Origin: Flavivirga jejuensis
Lineage (GTDB): Bacteria > Bacteroidota > Bacteroidia > Flavobacteriales > Flavobacteriaceae
Assembly: GCF_030540765.1 (NCBI RefSeq)
Contig: NZ_JAUOEL010000002.1
Coordinates: forward strand, 558,001-622,000
Direction: 5' to 3'
DNA length: 64,000 nucleotides
In this document: in pieces, positions 52,992-63,448 of the stretch
How positions within the stretch are numbered: position 1 is the stretch's first letter
Layout of the letters: each line of letters begins with the position of its first letter
Program-made: the position numbers and the translations under genes
The notes under the pieces: generated by a model
The model's database searches: none
Told to the model about the DNA's origin: nothing
Seen by the model: only the letters and a program-made list of their open reading frames with translations

Positions 52992-55544
52992 TTAACCGCA
53001 TTTAGAAGACCCGCAATCCTTACAAGTTAAACAACCTTCTTGATAGATTAAGTTTTCCGATTTACACGAATCACACACATGCCCTTTAGCTTGTGTACCA
53101 TCTGCCACATACCGTTTTAAAGCACGTCCTACTCCATTTTTCCAGGTGTTTATAGACTCACTATCTAATTGTAAACTATTAATTAAATCAACAATTTTAT
53201 CGATTGGCATACCATGGCGAAGCGTACTAGAAATAAGTTTTGCATAGTTCCAAAATTCTGGATTAAATTTATGCGATAACCCTTCTATAGTCGTTTTGTA
53301 ACCCCTTTTATTTTCATATTGAAAATCGTACCGAGAGGCTCCATTTTCAGTTCTATTTTTTATTATTAGTCCACTGTTTACCCAGCGAGGAATTAAAATA
53401 CCATCCTCATCATCTGTTAAACCTGTAAAAATCTCATAAGGATTACCATCAATCATTCCTATAAAAGCAATCCATTTTTCTTTACTATTCTGAAAACGAA
53501 CAACATCGGCTTCTAATACCTGGGGGCGTTTTATAGGAAATGTAGTTAATGAATCTGATTTATCTTCTTTTTTATCATCATTAGAAATTAACACACCAGA
53601 TCGTGAACCGTCTCTATAAACAGTGACTCCTTTACAACCTACTTCCCATGCTTTTAAATATAATTCTCCTACTAAATCCTCAGAGACATCATTAGGAAGG
53701 TTAATCGTTACACTTATCGAGTGATCCACCCATTTTTGAATAGCGCCTTGCATACTCACTTTACTTAACCAATCCACATCATTTGAGGTCGCTTTATAGT
53801 ATGGTGATTGTTTTATGAGATCATTTAACTCGTCCTGAGAGTAATTTTTAGAGGTATCAATCCCATTTACTTCCATCCATTGTTTAAACCTGTGATGAAA
53901 AACAACATATTCTTCCCAAGAATCTCCCACTTCATCAACAAAATCAACACGCACTTCTTTATCGTTTGGATTTACTTTTCTTCTACGCTTATAAACGGGT
54001 AAAAACACAGGTTCAATTCCAGAGGTTGTCTGCGTCATTAAACTTGTTGTACCCGTTGGAGCAATTGTAAGTAAAGCAATATTTCGTCTACCATATTCTA
54101 ACATTTCATAATACAGTTTACTATCCGCTTCTTTTAAACGTTGAATAAATGGATTGTTTTTTTCGCGTTCTGCATCAAAAATAGAAAAAGCACCACGTTC
54201 TTTTGCTAAATGTACTGAGGCTCTATAGGCTTCTATTGCTATTGTTTTATGAACTTCCAACGAAAAAGCATTCCCCTCTTCACTACCATATTGTATTCCT
54301 AATGCCGCCAACATATCGCCTTCTGCTGTAATACCAATACCCGTTCTACGCCCTTCTTCTGCTTTTCGTTTTATATTAATCCACAAATTACGTTCAGTCG
54401 CTTTCACCTCATCAATTTCTGGATCTTCGTCAATTTTTTCTAAAATAACATCAATTTTTTCTAACTCTAAATCAATAATATCATCCATGATGCGTTGTGC
54501 TGCAACAATATGCTTTTTGAATAAAGAGACATTAAATTTAGCTTGTTTTGTAAAAGGATTATCTACATAAGAGAATAAATTAATAGCTAAAAGTCTACAA
54601 GAATCGTAAGGACATAAAGGAATTTCTCCACATGGGTTTGTAGAAACCGTTTTATAGCCTAAATCTGCATAACAATCTGGAAGCGACTCCTTTATAATGG
54701 TATCCCAAAAGAGCATGCCTGGTTCGGCAGATTTCCAAGCATTATGTACAATTTTTTTCCATAAATCCTTAGATTTTATTGTTTTCGAAACTTTGGGGCT
54801 TTTACTAAATATGGGGTATTTCTGAATATAATCGGAATCATTTTTCACTGCTTCCATAAAATCATCATCCATTCTAACCGATACATTTGCACCTGTAACT
54901 TTACCTTGTTCTAATTTGGCATCTATAAAGTCTTCTGAATCTGGATGATTAATTGAAACCGATAGCATCAATGCACCACGCCTTCCATCCTGTGCCACTT
55001 CTCTGGTAGAATTAGAGTAACGTTCCATAAAAGGCACAATACCCGTAGAGGTTAATGCCGAGTTTTTAACTGCTGATCCTTTTGGACGAATGTGTGATAA
55101 ATCATGACCAACACCTCCTCTTCGTTTCATGAGCTGAACTTGCTCTTGATCTATTTTCATGATGCCACCATATGAATCTGATTCTCCAGAATTACCAATT
55201 ACAAAACAATTAGAAAGTGACGCTATTTGAAACGGATTACCTATGCCTGCCATAGGGCTACCCTGAGGGACTATGTATTTAAAATCTTTTATTAAGTTAA
55301 AAATATCATCTTTAGATAATGGATTTGCATATTTTTTCTCAACTCTTGCTAACTCGTTAGCAATTCGAAGATGCATATCTTCTGGTGTCTGCTCATAAAT
55401 ATTTCCTTGAGAATCTTTAAGTGCGTATTTGTTCAACCATACGCGAGCGGCTAAATCGTCATTTTTAAAATATTTTAACGACGCTTTAAAGGCTTGGTCT
55501 TGAGTGTAAATCTTTGGTCGGTTTTTCGTCACATTGTTATTCAT
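52992..55544 (-). CDS. nrdJ: Adenosylcobalamin-dependent ribonucleotide reductase (class II)
   Basis: An 850-residue reductase that makes deoxyribonucleotides using B12 as radical source. Evidence: SLSNCFVIGNSGESDSYGG (first redox Cys), KRRGGVGHDLSHIRPKGS, VSTNPCGEIPLCPYDSCRL (NPCGE with the radical Cys), TIAPTGTTSLMTQTTSGIEP (substrate phosphate loop), and a C-terminal zinc-ribbon-like tail CDSCKSENL with CKDCGSSKCG carrying the redox cysteines. Length is typical of the single-chain class II type. No cobalamin riboswitch is recognisable in the 640-base gap upstream (55545-56187), which shows nothing except repeat D at 55934. Confidence 0.94.
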   Translation of the reverse strand: MNNNVTKNRPKIYTQDQAFKASLKYFKNDDLAARVWLNKYALKDSQGNIYEQTPEDMHLRIANELARVEKKYANPLSKDDIFNLIKDFKYIVPQGSPMAGIGNPFQIASLSNCFVIGNSGESDSYGGIMKIDQEQVQLMKRRGGVGHDLSHIRPKGSAVKNSALTSTGIVPFMERYSNSTREVAQDGRRGALMLSVSINHPDSEDFIDAKLEQGKVTGANVSVRMDDDFMEAVKNDSDYIQKYPIFSKSPKVSKTIKSKDLWKKIVHNAWKSAEPGMLFWDTIIKESLPDCYADLGYKTVSTNPCGEIPLCPYDSCRLLAINLFSYVDNPFTKQAKFNVSLFKKHIVAAQRIMDDIIDLELEKIDVILEKIDEDPEIDEVKATERNLWINIKRKAEEGRRTGIGITAEGDMLAALGIQYGSEEGNAFSLEVHKTIAIEAYRASVHLAKERGAFSIFDAEREKNNPFIQRLKEADSKLYYEMLEYGRRNIALLTIAPTGTTSLMTQTTSGIEPVFLPVYKRRRKVNPNDKEVRVDFVDEVGDSWEEYVVFHHRFKQWMEVNGIDTSKNYSQDELNDLIKQSPYYKATSNDVDWLSKVSMQGAIQKWVDHSISVTINLPNDVSEDLVGELYLKAWEVGCKGVTVYRDGSRSGVLISNDDKKEDKSDSLTTFPIKRPQVLEADVVRFQNSKEKWIAFIGMIDGNPYEIFTGLTDDEDGILIPRWVNSGLIIKNRTENGASRYDFQYENKRGYKTTIEGLSHKFNPEFWNYAKLISSTLRHGMPIDKIVDLINSLQLDSESINTWKNGVGRALKRYVADGTQAKGHVCDSCKSENLIYQEGCLTCKDCGSSKCG

Positions 55545-55933
55545 TAGATAAGTTGTGGGTTTTTGGATTAGTTAATTAAGAGTATAAATAAACTACAAAT
55601 CTACAATTTAAAATATGATAAAAATCATAAAGTTTACAAGTAAAAACACTTTAAGTTCTGAATATGAATGATTTAAAAATTTATTAACATTAAAAAGTTA
55701 ACAAATTTTTAAAATAAATTACTTTTGAATAAAAGTCAATAAGTTCGCTTTGATAGACCGAAAATCGACCTCATAACATACCAAAAATGCATAATAATAA
55801 TCATGGTAAAACTGAATTCTTATAAATTCGTGAAACCTGCCAACTAGCAAACCAATATTATTAAGTTAAGAGAATTGATTCCGTTTTATCACATTGAGTC
55901 CAATCATTAAGTTTAAGTTAAGGTAATTTACAT

Positions 55934-56027
55934 CTGTTTGAGTGCAGTCGAGAACTCATCATTCTAACAAATAAAGAGGTTTTCGACTTTAGCCCGTTGA
56001 GCATAGCCGAAAGGCTCAACCAGACAG
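55934..56027. repeat. Palindromic repeat family D, degenerate copy
   Basis: Ends ctgtttgagtgcagtcgaga and ggctcaaccagacag form an imperfect inverted repeat with inner cgttgagcatagccgaaagg. It resembles the TGTCAG...CTGACA elements at 50124 and 27852. Confidence 0.5.
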
Positions 56028-56187
56028 TTAAGGTGGAAAAATCCTTAAAAAAAAATTAACTAGTGGTGAGGACACCTAGTAAATCTCTACGAAATGCTAT
56101 TAAAAAAATTTTAGAAGCCAGAAAGCGACACGCATCAAAGCACATCCTTTTTAACTCCATTTGAAACCAATAAAAGGTAAGTACATT

Positions 56188-57147
56188 TTAAAAGTCAACA
56201 GCAAACCCAATCCCTAAAATTTGTTTCCACTGCAACTTAGCGCCAGCTTCATCAAACTCTCCTTCTATCTCCGAAGGCTCGGTTGTTTTTACATCATCAT
56301 CATATATAAAATGGGAGCCAAAAGTAGCTCTCATAAAATTATTCACTTTAAAATCAAAATCGATACTCCAGTCTAAATCTACATTTCCAAAATTATTCAC
56401 ATAATCAGAATACAAACTCACTTTATGTTTCAGATTAATATTTTCAGCTACTTGCATTTCATAACTATTAGTCATCAAAATACCTAACTCTTTCCTTAAG
56501 TGTTCACCAGGTACAAGAACATTTCCGTCTTCATCTAATACAGCTGGAGTTACCCCAAAAGAACCAGCATTAGCCAAATCTTCATCTAATACAAAAGTCG
56601 CTTTTAAAGTTACTGGAGAAAAATAAAATGCTAATTTTTCAATATTTTTTCCGTATTCCATACCACCACCAAAGAACAAATACCCAGGAGCCATTAATCT
56701 AGAGATGGGCACCTCTTTATTTGGATATGAATAACCGTTGGTAAGCTGTGTCTTAAAATTAAGCTTTGCTGAATAAAACCAGTTTGATACCTCGTCAGGT
56801 TTATAACCTATATCCGAGTTAATTTCGAACAAATCATCCGTTTTTCTTAATTCTCTATCTTGCTGTTTATTTATTCCATAACGCACAGATATATCGTTTC
56901 TCCATGCAAAATATTTATCTGTATAATTTGCAGAAGACACAGCACCTAAAAGACCAGATATTGAATTACTACCACCAGAATTCCAGTTAGAAAATGCCAC
57001 TTGACTTAAATCTACTGTAGCTTTATTTTTTTGAACCCATTGAGGCCCTTCTTGTTTTGTTTCTTTTTTTTGCAAAAAAAGGGAATCTGGTTGTGCAGAA
57101 ATAAATTGAAAAAGGAGGCAAAAGGGGACTAACAGTACGTTTTTCAT
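56188..57147 (-). CDS. DUF3078 domain outer-membrane-type protein
   Basis: A 319-residue exported protein (signal cut near FISAQPDS). The DUF3078 opening is clear: KNKATVDLSQVAFSNWNSGG followed by NSISGLLGAVSSANY. The remainder alternates amphipathic strands (FAWRNDISVRYGINKQQ, WFYSAKLNFKTQLTNGY, LKHKVSLYSDYVNNFGNVDL) and ends in a strand terminating in Phe, as outer-membrane beta-barrels do. The family is conserved in Bacteroidota, of unknown function. It lies 78 bases after purM on the same strand. Confidence 0.85.
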   Translation of the reverse strand: MKNVLLVPFCLLFQFISAQPDSLFLQKKETKQEGPQWVQKNKATVDLSQVAFSNWNSGGSNSISGLLGAVSSANYTDKYFAWRNDISVRYGINKQQDRELRKTDDLFEINSDIGYKPDEVSNWFYSAKLNFKTQLTNGYSYPNKEVPISRLMAPGYLFFGGGMEYGKNIEKLAFYFSPVTLKATFVLDEDLANAGSFGVTPAVLDEDGNVLVPGEHLRKELGILMTNSYEMQVAENINLKHKVSLYSDYVNNFGNVDLDWSIDFDFKVNNFMRATFGSHFIYDDDVKTTEPSEIEGEFDEAGAKLQWKQILGIGFAVDF

Positions 57148-57225
57148 GAATTAGTTTATGGTTAATTAAACAGATTATAATCCTCTATCAAAAACCATTC
57201 CATTTTTGATTATAGAAAATAAAAT

Positions 57226-58404
57226 TTAATAATTAAACGCTCCAAACTCAGATTTTATTGTAAGCTTTTTTGTTTTTGAAGCTTCTACTCTTCCTATTAT
57301 TTTAGCATCTACATGAAAAGATTTAGATATAGCGATAATATTTTCGGCAACCTCTGGAGATACGTATAATTCCATTCTATGGCCGCAATTAAACACTTGA
57401 TACATTTCTTTCCAATCGGTTTTAGATTGTTCCTGAATGAGTTTAAATAATGGTGGAATTGGAAACATATTATCTTTTATAATATGAAACTCATCTACAA
57501 AATGAAGGATTTTAGTTTGGGCGCCTCCGCTGCAATGAACCATTCCATGTATCGTTTCACTGTTAAATTCTGATAGTATTTTTTTAATAATTGGCGCATA
57601 CGTTCTTGTTGGCGACAATACTAATTTACCTGCATCTATAGGGGCATCTTCAACAGCGTCAGTTAATTTTACACCCCCAGAATACACTAAATCCTCAGGA
57701 ACCGATGCATCAAAACTTTCAGGGTATTTTTCTGCCAGATACTTGCTAAAAACATCATGACGCGCAGATGTTAATCCATTACTTCCCATACCGCCATTAT
57801 ATGTTTTCTCATAAGTTGCTTGTCCGAAAGATTCTAAACCAACAATAACATCACCAGCTTTAATATTTGCATTATCAATAACATCATCCCGTTTCATTCT
57901 TGCTGTTACTGTAGAATCTACAATAATAGTTCTTACTAAATCACCAACATCTGCCGTTTCTCCACCAGTAGAATGTATGGTTACTCCAAACGGTTTTAAA
58001 TCTTCAAGTAATTCTTCTGTTCCATTAATAATGGCAGATAGCACCTCTCCTGGAATTAAGTTTTTGTTTCTTCCAATGGTTGAAGACAACATAATATTAG
58101 TGGTTGCACCTACGCATAACAAATCGTCAATATTCATAATTAAAGCATCTTGCGCTATCCCTTTCCAAACCGAAATATCGCCAGTTTCCTTCCAATACAT
58201 GTAAGCTAAGGATGATTTTGTTCCAGCACCATCTGCATGCATAATCAAACAATAGTCATCATCATTTGTTAGATAATCTGGTACTATTTTACAAAATGCT
58301 TTTGGAAATAATCCTTTATCTATATTTTTAATAGCGTTATGCACATCTTCTTTTGATGCCGAAACTCCGCGTTGTGCGTATCGTTTAGAAACTTCTTGAC
58401 TCAT
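57226..58404 (-). CDS. purM: Phosphoribosylformylglycinamidine cyclo-ligase (AIR synthetase)
   Basis: I start at the ATG complementary to 58402-58404 (MSQEVSKRYAQRGVSASKED, 392 residues); the frame extends 23 codons further up into terminator DNA, which is not credible as coding. The enzyme uses ATP to close the imidazole ring of AIR in purine synthesis. Motifs: LIMHADGAGTKSSLAYMYW, DALIMNIDDLLCVGATTNI, HSTGGETADVGDLVRTIIVD, VHCSGGAQTKILHF. The length is that of the Bacteroidota type, about 40 residues longer than E. coli PurM. Confidence 0.93.
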   Translation of the reverse strand: MSQEVSKRYAQRGVSASKEDVHNAIKNIDKGLFPKAFCKIVPDYLTNDDDYCLIMHADGAGTKSSLAYMYWKETGDISVWKGIAQDALIMNIDDLLCVGATTNIMLSSTIGRNKNLIPGEVLSAIINGTEELLEDLKPFGVTIHSTGGETADVGDLVRTIIVDSTVTARMKRDDVIDNANIKAGDVIVGLESFGQATYEKTYNGGMGSNGLTSARHDVFSKYLAEKYPESFDASVPEDLVYSGGVKLTDAVEDAPIDAGKLVLSPTRTYAPIIKKILSEFNSETIHGMVHCSGGAQTKILHFVDEFHIIKDNMFPIPPLFKLIQEQSKTDWKEMYQVFNCGHRMELYVSPEVAENIIAISKSFHVDAKIIGRVEASKTKKLTIKSEFGAFNY

Positions 58405-58444
58405 AATATTATATTGTGGTGCAAATTTAATTTTTTGAATTAAA

Positions 58445-58470
58445 AAATCCCGCTTTTTACAACGGGATTT
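58445..58470 (-). terminator. Terminator of glutamine synthetase III gene
   Basis: AAATCCCG and CGGGATTT form an 8-bp stem with a 10-base loop, followed on the minus strand by TTTTTA. It lies 16 bases after the GSIII stop and 41 before the purM start. Confidence 0.75.
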
Positions 58471-58485
58471 CATAACTTTTGATAA

Positions 58486-60672
58486 CTATCTTGTAAATAA
58501 TAATTCTCGGTACTTTGTTAATGGCCAAATCTCATCATCAACTAGCAATTCTAATGTATCACAATGATAACGAATATCATCAAATATAGGCTTTACATGA
58601 TTACAGTAAGCCATTGCTTTCTTTTCTATATCTTCTAACGCATTTGCCTTTTTACGTTCGTTTACCATTTTCGTGACATTTACATTAATGCCTTCTATAT
58701 GGCTAGAAATTTCTTCGATTAATTTTATCTGTTCTTTTGAAATCGAATTAAATTTTTTATCAAATATTTCTTTTACCCCTCTAACATTTTCAATTAAAAT
58801 ATTTTGATATTTAACAGCAGTTGGCACAATATGGTTACGTGCAATATCAACCAATACACGGCTTTCAATTTGAATATGCATAATATAAGCTTCAACCTCG
58901 ATCTCATAACGAGCTTCAGTTTCAACACTACTCATAACATTCATTTCTTCAAATAACGAAATGGTTTGCTTTGAAATTTTAGCTTTTAAAGCTTCTGGAG
59001 TTGTTTTGTTATTACTTAAGCCTCGCTTCTTAGCTTCTACTTCCCAAGCTTTTCCATAACCGTTTCCTTCAAATAAAATACTCTTAGTAGATTTTATATA
59101 TTCTCTCAATACATTGAATATAGCTTCGTCCTTCTTTAAATCTTTCTTATCTATTAATTTATCTACTTCAATTTTAAAATCTTTTAACTGCTTGGCTACT
59201 ATCGTATTTAAAATAGTCATTGGATTACCACAATTTGCTGTAGATCCTACGGCTCTAAACTCAAATTTATTACCAGTAAACGCAAAAGGAGATGTTCTAT
59301 TTCTATCGGTATTATCTAGTAACACATCTGGTATTTTACCAACAACATTTAATTTAAGTTCCGTCTTTTCTTGAGGCGATAATTTTCCTTTAGTAACACC
59401 TTCTAACTCTTCTAAAACTTTGGTTAATTGTTCTCCAATAAATACTGAAATTATTGCTGGTGGTGCTTCATTAGCCCCTAACCTATGATCATTACTAGCA
59501 GATGCAATTGCTGCTCTTAAAAGTGCTTCATGTTCATGAACAGCTTTAATGGTATTAATAAAAAATGTAAGAAACTGGAGGTTGCTCATAGGTGTTTTTC
59601 CTGGACCTAATAAATTAACACCTGTATCTGTAGACAAAGACCAATTGTTATGTTTACCAGAACCATTAATACCTTTAAACGGTTTCTCATGTAATAATAC
59701 TTTAAAATTATGACGCGCTGCCACACGTCCCATTATATCCATTAAAAGAGAATTGTGATCTACCGCCAAATTAGCTTCCTCATAAATTGGAGCTAATTCA
59801 AACTGATTAGGTGCCACTTCGTTATGTCGTGTTTTTACAGGAATACCTAATAACATACATTCTGTTTCCAATTCGCGCATAAAATTTAATGCTCTACTGG
59901 GAATGGCTCCAAAATAATGATCGTCTAGCTGTTGTCCTTTTGCTGGTGAATGCCCTAATAAGGTTCTACCAGTTAAGGAAATATCTGGGCGACTGGCTGC
60001 TAACATTTTATCTATTAAAAAATATTCTTGCTCCCACCCCAAAGAAGAGGATACTTTCTTTACATTTTTATCAAAATATTTACAAACAGCTGTTGCTGCA
60101 TCATCTACGGCATGTAAAGCTCTTAGTAAGGGTGTTTTATAATCTAAGGCTTCACCTGTATATGCCACAAAAATGGTTGGAATACATAAAGTTGTTCCAT
60201 ATATAAATGCTGGTGAAGTAGGATCCCATGCTGTATAACCACGAGCTTCGAATGTATTTCTAATACCACCACTAGGAAAACTAGAGGCATCTGGTTCTTG
60301 TTGTACTAATTGGTTTCCTCCAAATTTTTCAACAGCCATACCACTACCAACAGTCTCGAAAAACGCATCATGCTTTTCTGCTGTGGCTCCCGTTAATGGC
60401 TGAAACCAGTGCGTATAATGGGTAACTCCTTTCGATAACGCCCAATCTCTCATAGAAGAAGCTACTTGATCGGCTATACTTCTGTCTATTTTTTTACCAT
60501 ATCGAACAGCATTCATAACACCTGTAAAAGCATCTTTTGTTAGGTATTGACGCATCGTATTCTCATTAAATACATGTTTCCCAAATAGGTCCGATCTACG
60601 TTCTTTTTCTTCTACAGTCACTGGCTTATAAGCAAGTGACTCTTTGATAGCATGAAATCTTAATGTTGACAT
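58486..60672 (-). CDS. glnN: Glutamine synthetase type III
   Basis: A 728-residue glutamine synthetase of the GSIII class, which is typical of Bacteroidota and cyanobacteria and about 250 residues longer than GSI. It joins ammonia to glutamate with ATP. Evidence: GWEQEYFLIDKMLAASRPD, LETECMLLGIPVKTRHNEVAPNQ-type metal and glutamate-site stretch, HEKPFKGINGSGKHNNWSLS, and DNTDRNRTSPFAFTGNKFEF. The C-terminal 200 residues are the class III helical extension (EARYEIEVEAYIMHIQIES). It diverges from a second glutamine synthetase at 60949; the shared 276-base region probably coordinates nitrogen control. Confidence 0.95.
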   Translation of the reverse strand: MSTLRFHAIKESLAYKPVTVEEKERRSDLFGKHVFNENTMRQYLTKDAFTGVMNAVRYGKKIDRSIADQVASSMRDWALSKGVTHYTHWFQPLTGATAEKHDAFFETVGSGMAVEKFGGNQLVQQEPDASSFPSGGIRNTFEARGYTAWDPTSPAFIYGTTLCIPTIFVAYTGEALDYKTPLLRALHAVDDAATAVCKYFDKNVKKVSSSLGWEQEYFLIDKMLAASRPDISLTGRTLLGHSPAKGQQLDDHYFGAIPSRALNFMRELETECMLLGIPVKTRHNEVAPNQFELAPIYEEANLAVDHNSLLMDIMGRVAARHNFKVLLHEKPFKGINGSGKHNNWSLSTDTGVNLLGPGKTPMSNLQFLTFFINTIKAVHEHEALLRAAIASASNDHRLGANEAPPAIISVFIGEQLTKVLEELEGVTKGKLSPQEKTELKLNVVGKIPDVLLDNTDRNRTSPFAFTGNKFEFRAVGSTANCGNPMTILNTIVAKQLKDFKIEVDKLIDKKDLKKDEAIFNVLREYIKSTKSILFEGNGYGKAWEVEAKKRGLSNNKTTPEALKAKISKQTISLFEEMNVMSSVETEARYEIEVEAYIMHIQIESRVLVDIARNHIVPTAVKYQNILIENVRGVKEIFDKKFNSISKEQIKLIEEISSHIEGINVNVTKMVNERKKANALEDIEKKAMAYCNHVKPIFDDIRYHCDTLELLVDDEIWPLTKYRELLFTR

Positions 60673-60903
60673 TTTTAGAAAATTAATTAGGTTTCGTAAT
60701 GATTACTTTAATATTGCAAAAATAAGTAGCAAAAACAATAAAAGTATGAAAACATAAAAGTTTATTGTTAACATTTTTGCAGTTTTTATATAAAATAATA
60801 CTCTTTTTTTAAAATAAACCTTAAAATAATGGGGGATAAATAAAAATAACTAATACTTATATTAAAATACCCCCTATAAATATAAAGTATTTATATAATA
60901 ATT

Positions 60904-60911
60904 TATATTTG
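60904..60911 (+). promoter_or_regulatory. -7 box for the GSII-type glutamine synthetase
   Basis: TATATTTG matches TAnnTTTG and ends 37 bases before the ATG at 60949. The surrounding 60700-60940 is extremely AT-rich with no palindrome that I can single out. Confidence 0.5.
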
Positions 60912-60948
60912 TGAATATTATTAAAATTTCATTCATAAAATATTCATT

Positions 60949-61965
60949 ATGGCAAAAATTAAATTAGAATACCTTTGGTTAGATGGTTATAAGCCAACTC
61001 AAAATTTGAGAAGTAAAACTAAGGTAGAAGAGCACGAAAACTTTAAAGGTACATTAGAAGAAATAGGAAACTGGTCTTTTGATGGATCATCAACACAACA
61101 AGCAATAGGAGGTTCTTCTGACTGTTTATTAAAACCTGTTGCAATATACCCAGACCCTGCCCGTATTAATGGATATTTAGTAATGACTGAGGTTTTAAAT
61201 GCTGATGGAACAGCACACGAATCTAACGGTAGAGCTGGTATTGATGATGATGATAATGATTTCTGGTTTGGATTTGAGCAAGAATATTTTATCATGGATA
61301 CGCATACACAATTACCTTTAGGATTCCCAATTGGAGGATACCCTGGACCTCAAGGTATGTACTACTGTTCTGTTGGAGGAAAAAACACTCATGGTAGAGA
61401 TTTTGTAGAAAAGCATGCTGACTTATGTATTGAAGCTGGTTTAAATTTTGAAGGTATTAACCAAGAAGTTGCTAGTGGACAATGGGAATTCCAATTATTT
61501 GCTAAAGGTGCTAAAAAAGCTGGAGATGAAATTTGGATCGCTAGATATTTACTAGACAGATTAACTGAACAATACGGATACTATATCGAATACCACCCAA
61601 AACCTATTAAAGGTGACTGGAATGGTTCTGGTATGCACGCAAACTTTTCTAACACAACTTTAAGAACTTGTGGTTCTCAAGAAGTTTATGAGAAAATATG
61701 TGAAGCTTTCAGACCTGTTACTAAAGAACACATTGAAGTATATGGTGAGTTTAACGACCAACGTTTAACTGGTTTACACGAAACAGCTTCTATTACTGAT
61801 TTCTCTTATGGCGTATCTGATAGAGGTGCCTCTATTCGTATTCCTATTATTACTGTAGAAAAAGGATGGAAAGGCTGGTTAGAAGACAGAAGACCTGCTT
61901 CAAACGCTGATCCATACAAAATTGCTGCTAGAATTGTTAAGACTGTTAAATCCGCAGACGTTTAA
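60949..61965 (+). CDS. Glutamine synthetase, beta-grasp type (GSII-like)
   Basis: A 338-residue enzyme of the short, eukaryote-like class. Evidence: KLEYLWLDGYKPTQNLRSKT, NWSFDGSSTQQAIGGSSDCLL, FGFEQEYFIMD (metal ligands), GINQEVASGQWEFQLF (ammonia-site Glu), GDWNGSGMHANFSNTTLR and GRASIRIP-like DRGASIRIPIITVEK. The adenylylation tyrosine region of GSI is absent, so control must be at transcription or by other means. It ends in a strong two-way terminator. Codon use (many GCT, GGT, AAA) suggests high expression. Confidence 0.93.
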   Translation: MAKIKLEYLWLDGYKPTQNLRSKTKVEEHENFKGTLEEIGNWSFDGSSTQQAIGGSSDCLLKPVAIYPDPARINGYLVMTEVLNADGTAHESNGRAGIDDDDNDFWFGFEQEYFIMDTHTQLPLGFPIGGYPGPQGMYYCSVGGKNTHGRDFVEKHADLCIEAGLNFEGINQEVASGQWEFQLFAKGAKKAGDEIWIARYLLDRLTEQYGYYIEYHPKPIKGDWNGSGMHANFSNTTLRTCGSQEVYEKICEAFRPVTKEHIEVYGEFNDQRLTGLHETASITDFSYGVSDRGASIRIPIITVEKGWKGWLEDRRPASNADPYKIAARIVKTVKSADV

Positions 61966-61987
61966 TAATACTAGTTTTGTTCATAAT

Positions 61988-62025
61988 AAAAAAGGGCTTA
62001 CAAATTAATTTGCAAGCCCTTTTTT
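61988..62025. terminator. Two-way terminator
   Basis: AAAAAAGGGCTT and AAGCCCTTTTTT frame an ACAAATTAATTTGC centre, giving a long stem with T-tracts in both directions. It serves the GSII gene (stop at 61965). The leftward exchanger gene ends 180 bases further on. Confidence 0.85.
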
Positions 62026-62205
62026 ATGCGTTTAACTCAGATTATGTAATGATGAATCTTCGTTATAAAACCTGAAAGCGCAATAAAGACTGGTATTTTC
62101 TTAATTTTAGCATAGTATCTCTATGGTGAAACTAAACAACAGTATTTGCAGTGGTTTCTGGATGCTATAGATTTTCTATTGCATAATCTGGGTTTAAATT
62201 AGATC

Positions 62206-63156
62206 TTAAAATTTACCCCTTGTAAATACTAAAAACATAAAAACACCATAAGCAAAAACTAAAAAGAATCCTTTTGCTCTGCTTATCTGTAATTTCTTTG
62301 GTAAAAATATTATTGGTATTAATATGAAACTAAAGCCTAGCATCCAAAAAATATCATTAGACAATATTTGAGGTTCTGTAATTTCAATTGGTTTTATTAT
62401 GGCAGTTAACCCCAAGACAGATGCTATATTAAAAATATTAGAGCCAATTAAGTTACCCAAAGAAATGGCCTTTTCTTGCTTTGCAGCTGCAATAACAGAT
62501 GCTGCTAACTCTGGTACACTGGTGCCTATAGCGATTAAAGATACACCAATTACCGCTTCACTAACACCTACAGAACGCGCAATCTCTTTTGATCCTTCTA
62601 CCAGCCATTCACTTCCAAAATATAATGATGCTGCACCAATAACTAACCAAATAAATATCTTAAAATTTGAGACCACTGCTAAAGTTTCATCAACTTTCTC
62701 TACATTCAAATCTTTTCTTGCCCTTCTCATCAATGTATATAAAAAGACGATAAGTCCTATGAATAAAATGCCTCCTTCTATAGCTGTAAGTACATTATCA
62801 TTCTTAAGAAAATAATACAGCACTATAGAGAAGACCATCATAACAGGCCAGTTGAGTTTATAAAAGGATTTATCGACAGCTATTGTTCCTACCATAGCAG
62901 TAATACCCAACACCAAACCAATATTAGCAATATTAGACCCCACGACATTATTTATAGCTATTGCTGGCGACCCAGATAATGCCGCTTGTAAACTAACTAG
63001 TAATTCTGGAGCAGATGTTGCAAAAGATACTACCGTCATACCTATTACCATTTTGGATATACTAAACTTAAACGATAATGCTACCGATGAACGTACCAAA
63101 AACTCACCTCCTACTACCAACAATATAAAACCAAGGATCACCCAAAATATACTCAT
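62206..63156 (-). CDS. Calcium/sodium antiporter (YrbG/CaxA-like)
   Basis: A 316-residue inner-membrane exchanger with ten helices in two inverted halves. The two alpha repeats hold the ion-binding glutamates: MTVVSFATSAPELLVSLQAA and VSLIAIGTSVPELAASVIAA. NNVVGSNIANIGLVLGI and LGNLIGSNIFNIASVLGL are the matching second halves. The middle loop (RRARKDLNVEKVDE) is short, as in bacterial members. It is a single gene; the 292-base gap after it (63157-63448) shows no gene or clear motif. Confidence 0.9.
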   Translation of the reverse strand: MSIFWVILGFILLVVGGEFLVRSSVALSFKFSISKMVIGMTVVSFATSAPELLVSLQAALSGSPAIAINNVVGSNIANIGLVLGITAMVGTIAVDKSFYKLNWPVMMVFSIVLYYFLKNDNVLTAIEGGILFIGLIVFLYTLMRRARKDLNVEKVDETLAVVSNFKIFIWLVIGAASLYFGSEWLVEGSKEIARSVGVSEAVIGVSLIAIGTSVPELAASVIAAAKQEKAISLGNLIGSNIFNIASVLGLTAIIKPIEITEPQILSNDIFWMLGFSFILIPIIFLPKKLQISRAKGFFLVFAYGVFMFLVFTRGKF

Positions 63157-63448
63157 AAAATATTTTTTTTTGCGAAGATAGTATAAGAATTACGATTTAC
63201 GATTTTTAAATTCATTATTGATGCATAGTAACCAAAACAGCAATAAAACTAAAAATATTGTTAAATAACTATATGTGTAGTTGTGTAACTATAAAAATAG
63301 TTATATGTTTGTTTTGAGTTAAAATTACCCCCATGTTTAAGTTTCTGGTTTTTTTATAAAAAACAGGTATTGAAAGCATTATCTATAAGAATAACAATAA
63401 AAACTAATAAAATTTCCTTCTTCAAGGAAATGAAAAACATACAGATTA

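Noticed and set aside
55545-55933. Cobalamin riboswitch before nrdJ
   Set aside because: No B12-box (GCCACTG type) was found on the minus strand.
59889-60206. 105-codon plus-strand ORF
   Set aside because: Lies wholly antisense inside the glutamine synthetase III gene; its composition mirrors that gene.
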